From positions 2,262,501 to 2,326,500 of the forward strand of contig CANTUQ010000109.1 in the NCBI GenBank assembly GCA_947683425.1: 64,000 nucleotides of DNA, in the 5' to 3' direction. Shown one piece after another: positions 34,851 to 47,872 of the stretch. How positions within the stretch are numbered: position 1 is the first letter of the stretch; each line of letters begins with the position of its first letter. This DNA is from Excoecaria cochinchinensis (taxonomy: Eukaryota > Streptophyta > Magnoliopsida > Malpighiales > Euphorbiaceae). The notes under the pieces are model-generated. The model saw only the letters and a program-made list of their open reading frames with translations. It did not search any database and was not told where the DNA came from. The position numbers and the translations under genes were made by a program.

Positions 34851-36294
34851 TGTGATGCGAGCCGGATCCCCGCGGCCGCCCATTCTGACCGCCCGCTCGA
34901 GGGCGATCGAGCAATTGTGGGTCCGTCAACAGCTTGCGATAAATCGCAAGTGCGTCTATGTTGGGCAACAAAGAGGTTTCATGGAGTCGCCACCCAATAG
35001 AACATTGGGAAAGTTTCTCTCGTCTCGGAGAGCCTAAGACTTGCGCATTTTATCCATATTGGGCCATGAGGCCTAGGATTAACGTCTAAGTCTCGTGACA
35101 CAAGAGGTGTCTTGGAGGATAACCTCTAGCCTCTTGAGCCCAAAAACCAGAGCAGGGTCCGGGACTTCTCATTTATTCGTACCTTGATTAAGTTTACAAT
35201 TGAGTTTTGAATTTATTAGTTCGCTCTCTCTCCACACAATGCAAGTTAAATTAAAGCGCATTCATCCATTTAAGAGCATAAAATAAAATAGCATTAAAGC
35301 ATGAAATAAATTTACAATAATACTAAGGGCAGAATACAACCCTCATTTGTAAATGTGCGATACATGCATAAAACGGGTTATTCATTTATTTTGAGGACTT
35401 TGGTCCCGCATGTGTTCATTATGGAAAACAATTTTTTATGTGATAATTTTATTGGATAAAAATAGGAAATTGGTCCAATTTTATTTAGCAAACATTCTTT
35501 TTAGCGGGAAACATTTGTGTGGTGGTTCTTTTTAGTAGCGGTCGAAAATTATTTTATTATTACAGACCACAAATACATAAAATAATAATTACATATTTCT
35601 AAATAAATAAATGAATACATAAATAATTGCACAAACAAATAGCAATAATAATAACAATAATCAATAATGATAATAATAATAATAAAACATAAAATTAAAT
35701 AATCACAAATCAATTAAATAATAACATCAACATAAAATTAACACAAATTAGACAATAATAATATTAATAATAATAATCAAATTAACCAAATAATAATAAT
35801 AATAAATATTAATTAATAATATATTAAAATAAATTAATAAAAAATAGACTTACCGGATTCCCTTCGCCGGAGATTGGCCGGAGCGGCGGTTGACGGCACC
35901 TCCCTCACCGCCTCGTAGATCGCCTCGCCGGGAGTCCAGATCTGGTGTCCACGCGCCGATCGGAGGTCCACCGTCGCCGGAAAACGCGATAAAGCGGTCC
36001 GGGTTCTTTTCCCTCACGCGCCGGCTTCCGGAGTCCGATGGGAAAACGGCGGCTACGGCTAGGTGCGCCCGGATGTGGCGGTTCTTCCGGTGGGGCCGTG
36101 CCTGAATCCGGCGTCGGAGGTGGCCGGCGGAGGCGATGACTTCTCTCTCTCTCCTTTCCCCTTTTTCTTCTCTCCGGTCCGGCGTTTGGTTGGCCTGGGT
36201 CTGCTCTTCCTCCCTTCTTTCCTTTCTTTTTCTTTCCTCTTTCTTTCTTTTCCTTTCTTTCTTTTGCTTGGCTTTTTCTCTCTTTGATCTGCCG

Positions 36295-36330
<36 letters not shown>

Positions 36331-36849
36331 AATTTTGCTCATCCCATTCTCTTTATACCCCATATTTAGGGTTAAGGGCACAATGGTCATAATGGTAACT
36401 TCAAATAATTCCTCCCATTTTCATATCTTAATTAATCTAACTTAATTAAAATTAATACACACACATACTAATTTAATTAATCATTATATATCAATTAAAC
36501 ATTACACATTAATATAATTAATCAACTTAAACATTACAATAATTAAACATTACATATATTACACATTAATGTAATTAATCTTCTTAATACATAATTTATC
36601 TAATTAATTAAACATTATATCATTTAATCCATTAATTAACTAATTAATCTTTAATTTTACATGCATTTTAATTAATACCATAATATTAACTAATTAACTA
36701 ATTAATTAACAAACAACATCAACTAATTAAATTTTACACATACACATATTTATATATTATCACATATATTATTTTTTTCGGAGGGAATTATCAAGGATCC
36801 AAAATTACCATTGCCATTTTTATGTTGAGCTCGGGACCCGGTGTCTACA
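34851..36849 (-). repeat. 5' LTR of element C
   Basis: It is 1,999 bp and nearly identical to the 3' LTR except for a shortened AAT-rich tract (around 35790-35820) and a longer C run (33 bases, 36296-36328, against 24). The conserved hairpin is at 34993-35009. Confidence 0.9.
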
Positions 36850-36854
36850 CCCTC

Positions 36855-38268
36855 GTTATTTTTAAACAAAAATAAATGTATATAAAAAATATATTGTCGT
36901 AAAAAAATTAATTAAATTGGTTAATTTTATTTTAACAAAAAAATAATGTTATTGGGAAATGTTATTTTGTTTAATTTAAAAAAAAGGGGGGAAAATTAAA
37001 TTAGTTAATTAATTTAGTTGAATTAATTTAATTAATTGATTTAATTAAAAAAAAGGGAAGAAGAAATTAAACTAGTTAGTTAAATTAATTGGAAAAAAGA
37101 TTTAAGAAAAGAATTTAAAAGGTTTTTTTTTAAAAAAAATTAAACTCAGGTGTTGTAAAATGTGGTAAATGGCCAAAGTGGCCATTTACCACATTTGTGG
37201 CCGCGTGATGGCCTTTGCCATCACGCGGCTACTTTTGGTTTTTGGCCAAAAGTGGCCGCGTGGTGGCCAAGTACTGGTCTTCCCGTCATTTTTGCCGATT
37301 TTTTGCCCTTTTTAGACTGTTTTTCAGTCTGATTTTTTCCGTTTTTTCACCGTTTTGTATTATTTTCGATCAACAGAAAATTAAAAGTCTCTTTGGACTT
37401 TCTCTATTTTGGGACAAGGCTGAAAATCAAAGAGGGTTTTCCCCTCATTTTCAAGGGGACAGCAACATTTTTTTGAAGGATTTTTTTTTGTTTTGTGGCT
37501 TTTCTCTCTAGCTTCTTCATCCCCAGCAAACTAGTTTTTCTTCTTCAAAAAAAAAATTCTTAAGTTCATTTTTCTTTTTCTCAAGCTTTAATCTACTTAT
37601 TTTTCTTCAAAAAGTATAATCTATTTCTTAGGTGATTTGAGCTTGGAAAATTAATTTCGTTTGCTCAAACATCCACCAAAAGAAAATATTTTTTCTAAAA
37701 TATTCTCTTAATTTATTTTGAAATATTAATTTCTACATTTTCTTCAAATATTTATCACCAAAAATCGACAAGGGGAACGGATTGAGACATTCTATTTCCG
37801 ATCTAAAAAAATTCTGAGGGTAAACATTCTTGAACTCGTTCTCATTTATTTTTTGTATATTATTTATTGTTGTTAATATTATTTCTTGCTATTATTATCA
37901 TATCTCTTATTTACTTTTAGCATTTTAATGTGTTAATATCACTAATAATATATTATTTGTTTGCTTCAATTTGATTTTTATGTTCATTCACTATTATTAT
38001 CATTATTATTATTATTATTACTACTATTATTATGTTATCAACCATTATTTTGTGCTTATTTATTTTATGTGTGCTACTGTTCATTGTCACATTATATTAT
38101 TATTCTTATTGTTAATTTTATTATTATTATTGTCATCATCGTTTTATTTATTTATTCATCATTGTTATGTTGCATTTGTTTATTTTACATTATCATAATT
38201 ATTAGTGCTACTACTATCATTTATTTTAGTATTGTTAGATTTTTATTTGTTATTAATGATTCTATTAG

Positions 38269-38340
<72 letters not shown>

Positions 38341-38357
38341 GTAACATGCTGTTTTAC

Positions 38358-38415
<58 letters not shown>

Positions 38416-39667
38416 GCCATGATTTTGCTATTGTGATTGCCACTGTTTGTTGTCATGATTGTTATTACTTGTTATTATATTAGTGTTCATGTTTACTATT
38501 AATATTCTGCCGCCATTAATGTCCTTATCATTATAATTTGCATTTATTTCATTAATTTGTCTAGAGTTGTTCACTAATGTTTTCCGATATTATTTTTGTA
38601 TGAGTTTAATCGGAATCGGGTTATTTGAGCATTCCCGCGACTCCCCGGATGGGTCGTGACGCGTGGAGGGTCACATCGGTTCGGTGAGATCTCTCTAGTT
38701 CCCCATCCTTTTGTTGTGTTTATTTGTAAATAATTATTTTATTTGTGCACGCGTGCGATAAAAAAATCACAAAAATATTTCTATAATTAAATTGGAATTT
38801 TTACTAATAAAATTGGGACCAATGTCCCTTGTTTTAGTCTAACAATAAAAATATCACAATTAAAACGAAGAGTCAACTTTTCTCCAAAAATGGAATCACT
38901 CATCCCGGTTTTCCAATTCAAACAATCAAAATGACTTTTCGAACCTTCTTTAAATTAATACGAAGGAACCAATGTTCCTAAATCTCGAACAAGTACGAAA
39001 GAACCAATGTTCCTAAAATAATGCCCCGATTTATGTATGTTTTTTTATTTCGTTTTTGGGTGAGTGTTTTAAATTTATGTTCTTTCATTTTGGGCCCTTG
39101 TAATTAACTTTGGGGCAACTTTATTTATTTTTAGAGATTGTATTCCGTCCCACTTATGTCTTTAATCTCCTTTTATGGGGGTTGTATTCCACCCCTTGTT
39201 TCTCTTGTAATTGCGTGCTTGTGTGTTTACCGCTTTCATTTATCACTTTCTTTTATTGCTTTATTTATTGCTTTCATTTTATCGCTTTTTGAATGCTTGA
39301 TATGCGCAACTTAATTTAATGCACCGAATGTGTGAGATGAGAGATAGAATTTCAAGAAGTTAAAAGCTCACTTATAATTAACCAAAGCATGAATAAGAGA
39401 GAAGTTTCAAACACCATATCTCTGGTTTAGACCGTTAGAGGTGAGAGATTTTTCCCAATTTCTTACAAATTGGGTGGCGACTCCTAATGCCTCAAAGGTG
39501 CCTTTAGGTGTCATTAGACTAGGTGGTTCTCCCCAATGTTCTATTGGGAGGGATACACCGATGTTGTCTCGTGGTGCCCATGATCAAAAGACGCAAACCA
39601 ATTCCTCGAATCCCGAAAGCAGTTTCAAAGCGAGGGCCCTTGCTGGGTAACACCGGCGCGCGTCACA
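36855..39667 (+). repeat. Remainder of LTR-B copy 1
   Basis: It continues from GTTATTTTTAAAC to CGTCACA. It contains three consecutive hairpins (37158-37253), a long ATT tract (38268-38340 and 38358-38415) and the conserved U5 hairpin (about 39530-39551). Confidence 0.9.
37158..37253 (+). repeat. Cluster of perfect hairpins in LTR-B copy 1
   Basis: H1: 18-bp arms 37158-37175 and 37179-37196 with a 3-nt loop. H2: 13-bp arms 37200-37212 and 37217-37229. H3: 8-bp arms 37231-37238 and 37246-37253. A fourth hairpin, complete in copy 3, is truncated after TGGTGGCCAA. Confidence 0.9.
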
Positions 39668-39668
39668 G

Positions 39669-39686
39669 TGGCAACTCCACTCGGGA
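39669..39686 (+). promoter_or_regulatory. Primer-binding site, B internal copy I
   Basis: TGGCAACTCCACTCGGGA starts one base after the LTR. Copy II has TGGCAACTCCACTGGGGA at 47874-47891. It differs from the A/C site by GCG to GCA. Confidence 0.8.
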
Positions 39687-40625
39687 CGTTGTGTTTGAGA
39701 CTTTGCTCCGAAAGTGCTTTGGTTAAAATGTATAATTGGGTTTTTAAAACTTAAAATTCTATCTCTTTTCGAAAATTGCATTGCATTTTAGAGCCTTAGA
39801 CTTACGATAGTTGGTCCCTCTTTACCTCGGTGCGTTCCCGAAGCACGACCCTACTTTCACTCATTGTAGGGAAGTGTTAAGGATAATCACCAGTCCAAGC
39901 CTTGTACCTTTCGGTATATCAAATGGAGACCCGATCGGTCGTCATGCTCGTGAAAAGCTAGACCCGTAGGCAGGGACCATGCTTGGGTAGCCCTAAAATT
40001 TCATCACCTTAACCAAAGCCCATGTAATGGCAAGTAGAAACTTCCCCTAGGTAGCTTGCTCCTTAATGCAATGCTTGTGATATGGGTCATCACGTATTAG
40101 ACAAAATCAATCAAATAAAGTGGCCTTTTATTAAAGGCTTTCATGCCCCGATAGGTCTATCTTAATGAGATTGAATTGCCCAAATACGTAATGGCCAAAA
40201 CCCATACGAATGCTCATTAGATTAAGACTATTGTGCTGCTGGTTTTCCACCGTGCACCATATGTGTTCGACGGATTTCCTGTTAACCCTCGGATGAAGCC
40301 CACCTAGGAAAGAGACCGCACGACCTCGTGTGTGGGAGTGATAAGATTGGAAGGATCTATTTGCTTACATGTGGTTATGAATACTGCACAGTATGCTCAT
40401 GCATCGCATGTCATTCATGCATATTAATAAAACAAATACATGTATATATAAATAATAATAAATTTTCTCTCATGCTACGTGTATATACCTTTTCGTCTGC
40501 ACATTATCTTCACATGTAAATATCTTCTTGCATGTAATTTCCTCCATGCATCCCATCGTATTATGGTAGTCCATTGATCTCGCACTCATCAAAGACCATT
40601 TGCATGACATGATCATGCATTATAT
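39687..40625 (+). other. 5' leader of B copy I
   Basis: It carries the leader block shared with A and C (about 39816-40370), then an AT-rich stretch rich in CATGCAT motifs. No gene is seen. The equivalent in copy II is 47892-48778. Confidence 0.6.
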
Positions 40626-41681
40626 ATGTCATCCATGCATCATTCTAACCATTTGAACTTTTTAGCCATCATAGATTCATCCAAGTGGATTAGGGGTTCT
40701 GACGATCGACTAGTGAGCACAGATCTGCCCTTTGGGTTGCTAGAACTAGTGCCTGTTTGGGATTTTGTATTATTCTCAACTGCTGGCAGACCATTATCAA
40801 TGGCAGAATTACCACAAGGGATTGGTGCTTTGACGGTGCAAGACCTGGACAAGAGGCTCGAAGAATTTGAAAGGAAAATGTTAGCCATGATGGAAAGTAT
40901 CGCTGCTCAAATTGCACCAAATGGCATGCAACAGCCTGCGGCCCCTGTCATTGGACAAGTCGAGTCGCCTATTATGGAAGAAGCTCCTATAACGGTCACT
41001 GCCGGACAACAACCTACTACTCCTGCCATATCGTAAAGAGAGCATGATCCGGCCAATGAAGTATGCTCGCCACTTACTGAACCTAGAGGGGGATCACCTG
41101 AGCAAAAAAGCAAAGGGCATATTTCAGAAAGTGGGCTTCTGGCAGTGGTACGGGGCCTGAAGAGAAAGGTGGATATCCTCGAGGAGAAGATCAGAAAATT
41201 TAAGCTTGTGACTGCTCGGGCACCTCTCCGTAAGACTACTACTGGTACCACGAGCCTAGGGATTGGTCATTATGGTAATAAAGGCACGAAAAGGATGGGG
41301 AAAACACCAATGGTTGAGACGACCTAGAGACGCTACTCTGACTTGGACCGCTCTCTATCTTGGGTACTGGAAAGGTTGACCAAGGAAGGTAAGCTGAGGC
41401 CGCTAACACCTAGGCCAGCTGCGACTCAAGGACAGCCAGGACATAGGGATGACCAGTATTGTGCCTTCCATCAGCACACCGGGCACCTAACGGATTACTG
41501 CCGAACTTTGAGAAACAGGATCCAAGATCTTATTGACACCAAGCATATCACAGACCCCGAGAAGAAAGAGAGAAGAAGAAAGCAGACTATAATTCCGTCC
41601 CGCCACCAGAGATGTAATCGGGCCAATCCACTTGAGAGGCACGTTCCCCCAAAGCCGCAAGAAGAACACTATATTTTTTAG
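40626..41681 (+). pseudogene. gag: Reduced gag of B, copy I
   Basis: It starts in the shared IIDSSKWIRGSDDRLV motif, then an acidic-coil segment (LDKRLEEFERKMLAMMESIAAQI). It jumps to a KRKVDILEEKIRK coil and a zinc-knuckle-like YCAFHQHTGHLTDYC with IQDLIDTKHITDPEKKERR. The gag domain present in A (PKFDGTFNP to WYHGL) is absent, so this is a deletion derivative. A TAA at about 41034 replaces the glutamine of copy II, and a TAG occurs near 41325. Confidence 0.75.
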
Positions 41682-42579
41682 ATGTCTTATTGCTTTTCAA
41701 TTCCATAACTTTTTATGACAATTTAGTTACTGTAATATGATGAACAATTTCTGTCTGTTTATGTGATATTTCTATGATTTTATTTCCTATTATCACGATG
41801 CATCCATTCATTTTGACATTAACCCAATTAATACGGCTCCATCTAATCTCGAAAATTTGGAAAATCCGAATAAAATCTTGATGGCATCTGATATAACTCC
41901 TGAAGAGAGGATAATTTTGAGAAAAAAAAACCTTTGCCTGGACCTGGTATGACATGCTGAAAATTAACAAGGACATTCTTGAGATTGATACTACTTCCAC
42001 GTGCCAATATGACGACGAACAGAATTTTAAAAGCCATTTCTTTGCATCCACAATATCTGAGCTACATATGATGCTACCAAATAAAATCAAACTTCAAGAG
42101 CTACATTGGAAGTTAGACAAATAAAACTCAAGACCACCACAAGAAATATGCAACCCATCAGAACCAAGCCATATAACCCTTTTCCTCTCGACCCCTTTGA
42201 AATGTGCACCCCAAAACCAATTATGATAGACTCTCAACCATCCAGAACCCTTATAGCCAAAATTCTTGCTAAAACTCAATGCCCGACTAAATTGAGCCAC
42301 GAGGGTCCCAATAGTTAAAAGTGCGCGTATATGTAAACTTTAAGATTTGAGCAAAGCTTGTTAAAAGAAAGAAAATTGGGGTGCAAAAAACAAAAAAAAA
42401 AACAAAAAAAATTATTAAAAGAAAAGAAAAGAAAAGAAAAGAAAATCTGATAAATAAAAAAAAAAAGAGAAGAAAAGAGAGAATTGGTCAGGGGGCAAGG
42501 GAATGCTGTTTGGGGGCAAGTTTTATTCAAATCCCGCCGATCTACACATGCCTGCACATTGCCTGAAAAGGACCTAAAA
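41682..42579 (+). other. B copy I: pol scrap and unassigned sequence
   Basis: A protease-RT linker remnant (NLENLENPNKILMASDITPE) lies at about 41850-41905, the only trace of pol. At 42094-42318 both strands are open for about 70 codons; the - strand frame (GYKGSGWLRVYHNWFWGAHF) looks protein-like but I cannot name it. An A-rich AAAAGAAAAG tract follows (42385-42480). Confidence 0.45.
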
Positions 42580-43975
42580 GGCTAAACCACGAACCATCCA
42601 CCCAATCCCGGTCGACGAAAACCATTTCGAAACGTAAACTACCGAGGCCGATAAAAGTACCCTAGATCATCAAAGCCCAACCTGTCACCCTATCTCAACC
42701 ATTGAAAGGCCACTTCAGAAAACATATCCCCAAAGCCAATAAAAGCCAAACGTGAAACTTCATATTCAAGCCCCAAATAAGGAACCCATCACCTCAACCA
42801 GTCTGCACAAGGGCTAAAACCAAGACTTTGATACCAAGAGGAGCCACTCTCAGAAGCAGCAGTCCCCCCGGCTGACAAGACGAAAAAAAAAATTCAATCT
42901 ACACCGACGGACTGAAAGAGGGTCCATGGCAAAAAAAAAAAGAGAAAATATTCAATCAAGAAAACCCGCGAGGGCTGATTGATAACAGAAGTTTGATGCT
43001 CTCAAAATCTATCCCGAGATTAGATGAGGTCTCATATTTTTTCGAGTTAATGCCAAATAATGATCATGTGATATGAAATCAGATTGAAATATATGCATTT
43101 ATGCAAAGATGTGTAGGTGTAACTAGAGCAGCTCATCTTGCACACTCAAAGTTGTCTGGGTCCGGCATAAAACCAGCACATTGTTACCAACTACCCTCCG
43201 ACGTTCTCGCCACTCAGGCACTTCAGCCAACTCATCTTGCTACCCACTGTGAAGCCAACCCTACAACACCTTCCTAATAAAGACCCAAGCTCATACAACC
43301 ATAATCTGAGACATAAGCACATGCCAATCATACCCGAAAGACCTTTCGCAACAACTCTAACTTCTCTCTCAAAAAAATAGAGGCCGTTAGAGATGAAAAC
43401 CATGACTGGCGCTCTAAGCAAAAGTTAGGTCAAAGGGCAGGGTGAAAACCAGGCGACAGGCAGTCTGTCCTATAAAAATAATAATAATAATAATAAAATA
43501 AATAAAAGCCGCTGGATTGGGTTGGGTCCATTCCAGCCAAAAAAATAAGGTACAGGGTTATGTAAAAATCCGACAAGGACGCATCTCCCGCTAAGAAAAG
43601 CTAGTGTGAAAATTCACGAGGGACGCACTACCTTCAAATAATGACTACAGGTACCAGAGGAGAACCTCATAATCCCTTAAAGGCATGAAATTCAAAGGCA
43701 ATCCAAGGGGGCACAGATCCTACCGTAACTGACAACCAAACCAGCTGACGCCTCCGAATCCACTCGGATGAACTCTTATCCTACATTGCTGCATGACACA
43801 TATATTTCACATGCATGCTCACCATTTATACCTGCATATCTACCTTCTAAATTTTGCAGAAAAAGAAACTCGATGCTAGCACCGATAAAGGGTAAGCAAT
43901 GACATCAATCCAACATCAGTCCAATCATCAAATCAACATCAGCTCAATCATCAATCAAAACAAACAATCAGCCAA
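42580..43975 (+). other. 3' spacer of B copy I
   Basis: This non-coding spacer has blocks shared with A and C (42955-43110 and 43505-43650). A 76-codon open frame on the - strand (43191-43421) is identical in copy II, but the copies are too young for that to be informative. No domain is recognised. Confidence 0.5.
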
Positions 43976-44004
43976 AAGCCTCCCAAGGGGTATTGCTTCG
44001 AATC

Positions 44005-44915
44005 TCAAAACAGTTTGCATGAGGACGATACTACAGCTTCATGGAGGGTTTGTACGATCTCAGTACTACTACTTCAAATCTCGGAAGGGTTTGTACGATG
44101 CCGGTACTACTATTCTACGAAGGTTTGCACGACAACGGTACTACCATTTCAGAACAGTTTGCACGAGGACGGTACTACGCTCCACGGAGGGTTTGCACGA
44201 TCTCGGTACTACTACATCAAATCTTGGAAGGGTTTGCACGATGCCGGTACTACTATTCTATGGAAGGTTTGCACGACAACGGTACTACCACTTTGGAACA
44301 GTTTGCACGAGGACGGTACTACAGCTCCACGGAGGGTTTGCACGATCTCGGTACTACTACTTCAAATCTCGGAAGGGTTTGCACGATGCCAGTACTACTA
44401 TTCTGCGGAAGGTTTGCACGACAACGGTACTACCACTTCAAAACAGTTCGCACGAGGAAGGTACTACTGCTCCACGGAGGGTTTGCACGATCTCGGTACT
44501 ACTGCTTCAAAAGGTTTGCACGCTGCCGGTACTACTATTCTACGGAAGGTTTGTACGACAATGGTACTACCACTTCAGAATGGTTTGCACGAGGACGGTA
44601 CTACTGCTCCACGGAGGGTTTGCACGATCTCGGTACTACTGTTTCAAAAGGTTTGCACGTTGCCGGTACTACTATTCTACGGGAGGTTTGCACGACAATG
44701 GTACTACCACTTCAAAACAGTTTGCACGAGGAAGGTACTACTCCTCCACGGAGGGTTTGCACGATCTCGGTACTACTGCTTCAAAAGGTTTGCACGCTGC
44801 CGGTACTACTATTTTACGGAAGGTTTGCACGACAACGGTACTACATATTCAGAACAATTTACGCGATTACGGTACTACCACTTAACGGAGGGTTTGCACG
44901 ATCACGACATTATCG
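44005..44915 (+). repeat. Minisatellite of B, copy I, open in all three forward frames
   Basis: More than 20 units built on GGTTTGCACGA, variable bases, then CGGTACTAC, form a higher-order order of four variants (GATCTCGG, GATGCCGG, GACAACGG, GAGGACGG). All three + frames are open for roughly 1 kb (43899-44885, 44015-45070, 44041-45027), encoding the same rotating peptides (GLHDLGTTTS, VCTISVLLLQ, FARSRYYYF). It lies just upstream of the PPT. Confidence 0.9.
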
Positions 44916-45050
44916 CTACAGCAATAGCCAACACACTGAAAACTGCAACAATACCAATCCAGCTTGGGAAAGCGACCGCCTCAGGTACGTGTCTCTTCCC
45001 TTCTTTGCTGAATTTTGGCTCATTTAGGCACCTATGTCCTAGAGTTCCCC

Positions 45051-45065
45051 AAAATTGGGGGCAAC
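45051..45065 (+). promoter_or_regulatory. Polypurine tract, B copy I
   Basis: AAAATTGGGGGCAAC immediately precedes LTR-B copy 2. The equivalent before copy 3 ends at 53264 (GGGGGCAAT). Confidence 0.85.
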
Positions 45066-46515
45066 TGTAGACACCGGGTCCCGAGGCAGTCCAAGATCAG
45101 AATTACCCGATGATAAAAATGATACCGGTTTACAGGCAGAGGTGTCAAAAAATGATATTTCCCTTGTCGAAACCCTCGTTATTTTTAAACAAAAATAAAT
45201 GTATATAAAAAATATATTGTCGTAAAAAATTAATTAAATTGGTTAATTTTATTTTAACAAAAAAATAATGTTATTGGGAAATGTTATTTTGTTTAATTTT
45301 TTAAAAAAAGGGAAAAATTAAATTAGTTAATTAATTTAGTTGAATTAATTTAATTAATTGATTTAATTAAAAAAAGGGGAAGAAGAAATTAAACTAGTTA
45401 GTTAAATTAATTGGAAAAAAGATTTAAGAAAAGAATTTAAAAGGTTTTTTTTAAAAAAAAAAAAATTAAACTCAGGTGTTGTAAAATGTGGTAAATGGCC
45501 AAAGTGGCCATTTACCACATTTGTGACAAGTGGCCTCGTGGTGGCCACTTGGCCACCACGCGATCCACTGGTCTTCCCGTCATTTTTGCCGATTTTCTGC
45601 CTTTTTTAGACTGTTTTTCAGTCTGATTTTTCCTGTTTTTTTACCGTTTTGTGTTATTTTCGATCAACAGAAAATTAAAAGTCTCTTTGGACTTTCTCTA
45701 TTTTGGGACAAGGCTGAAAATCAAAGAGGGTTTTCCCCTCATTTTCAAGGGGACGGCAACATTTTATTGAAGGATTTTTTTTGTTTTTTGGCTTTTCTCT
45801 CTAGTTTTTTCATCTCCAGCAAACTAGTTTTTCTTCTTCAAAAAAAAATTCTTAAGTTCATTTTTCTTTTTCTCAAGTTTTAATCTACTTATTTTTCTTC
45901 AAAAAGTATAATCTATTTTTTAGGTGATTTGAGCTTGGAAAAGTAATTTCGTTTGCTCAAACATCCACCAAAAGAAAATATTTTTTCTCTTAATTTATTT
46001 TGAAATATTAATTTCTACATTTTCTTCAAATATTTATCACCAAAAATCGATAAGGGGAACGGATTGAGACATTCTATTTCCGATATAAAAAAATTATGAG
46101 GGTAAACATTCTTGAACTCGTTCTCATTTATTTTTTGTATATTATTTATTGTTGTTAATATTATTTCTTGCTATTATTATCATATCTATTATTTACTTTT
46201 AGCATTTTAATGTGTTAATATCACTAATAAAATATTATTTGTTTGCTTCAATTTGATTTTTATGTTCATTCACTATTATTATCATTATCAACCATTATTT
46301 TGTGCTTATTTATTTTATGTGTGCTACTGTTCATTGTCACATTATATTATTATTCTTATTGTTAATTTTATTATTATTGTCATCATCGTTTTATTTATTT
46401 ATTCATCATTGTTATGTTGTGTTTGTTTATTTTACATTATCATCATTATTAGTGCTACTACTATCATTTATTTTAGTATTGTTAGATTTTTATTTGTTAT
46501 TAATGATTCTATTAG

Positions 46516-46561
<46 letters not shown>

Positions 46562-47872
46562 TAACATGCTGTTTTACATTTATTATTATTATCATCATTA
46601 TTATTATTATTATTATTATTGCCATGATTTTGCTATTGTGATTGCTACTGTTTGTTGTCATGATTGTTATTACTTGTTATTATATTAGTGTTCATGTTTA
46701 CTATTAATATTATGCCGCCATTAATGTCCTTATCATTATAATTTGCATTTATTTCATTAATTTGTCTAGAGTTGTTCACTAATGTTTTCCGATATTATTT
46801 TTGTATGAGTTTAATCGGAATCGGGTTATTTGAGCATTCCCGCGACTCCCCGGATGGGTCGCGACGCGTGGAGGGTCACATCGGTTCGGTGAGATCTCTC
46901 TAGTTCCCCATCCTTTTGTTGTGTTTATTTGTAAATAATTATTTTATTTGTGCACGCGTGCGATAAAAAATCACAAAAATATTTCTATAATTAAATTGGA
47001 ATTTTTACTAATAAAATTGGGACCAATGTCCCTTGTTTTAGTCTAACAATAAAAACATCACAATTAAAACGAAGAGTCAACTTTTCTCCAAAAATGGAAT
47101 CACTCATCCCGGTTTTCCAATTCAAACAATCAAAATGACTTTTCGAACCCTCTTTAAATTAATACGAAGGAACCAATGTTCCTAAATCTCGAACAAGTAC
47201 GAAGGAACCAATGTTCCTAAAATAATGCCCCGATTTATGTATGTTTTTTTATTTCGTTTTTGGGTGAGTGTTTTAAATTTATGTTCTTTCATTTTGGGCC
47301 CTTATAATTAACTTTGGAGCAACTTTATTTATTTTTAGGGATTGTATTCCGTCCCACTTATGTCTTTAATCTCCTTTTATGGGGGTTGTATTCCACCCCT
47401 TGTTTCTCTTGTAATTGCGTGCTTGTGTGTTTACCGCTTTCATTTATCACTTTCTTTTATTTCTTTATTTATTGCTTTCATTTTATCGCTTTTTGAATGC
47501 TTGATATGCGCAACTTAATTTAATGCACCGAATGTGTGAGATGAGAGATAGAATTTCAAGAAGCTAAAAGCTCACTTATAACTAACCAAAGCATGAATAA
47601 GAGGGAAGTTTCGAACACCATATCTCTGGTTTAGACCGTTAGAGGTGAGAGATTTTTTCCAATTTCTTACAAATTGGGTGGCGACTCCAAATGCCTCAAA
47701 GGTGCCTTTAGGTGTCATTAAACTAGGTGGTTCTCTCCAATGTTCTATTGGGAGGGATACACCGATGTTGTCTCGTGGTGCCCATGATCAAAAGACGCAA
47801 ATCAATTCCTCGAATCCCGAAAGCAGATTCAAAGCGAGGGCCCTTGCTGGGTAACACCGGCGTGCGTCACAG
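45066..47872 (+). repeat. LTR-B copy 2 (middle)
   Basis: It is 2,807 bp. It carries hairpin H1 (45484-45522) and H4 (arms 45537-45547 and 45550-45560) but lacks H2 and H3. It has shorter ATT tracts than copy 1. The conserved U5 hairpin is at about 47733-47754. Confidence 0.9.

Larger units (their letters stand above)
28305..36849 (-). mobile_element. Retrotransposon C: non-autonomous LTR element in reverse orientation
   Basis: It is flanked by perfect CCCTC target duplications (28300-28304, 36850-36854). On the - strand the order is 5' LTR (36849-34851), PBS (34849-34832), leader, gag and pol scraps, spacer, minisatellites, PPT (30600-30584) and 3' LTR (30583-28305). LTR termini match A and B (TGTAGACACCGGGTCC to GCGCGTCACA). 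The 4.3-kb internal region has no intact coding sequence, so it needs proteins in trans. Confidence 0.9.

Noticed and set aside
37961..38483. Leucine/isoleucine/tyrosine-rich frames in LTR-B resembling membrane proteins
   Set aside because: They come from (ATT)n expansion, whose three frames read poly-Ile, poly-Leu and poly-Tyr; copy number differs between the three LTRs.
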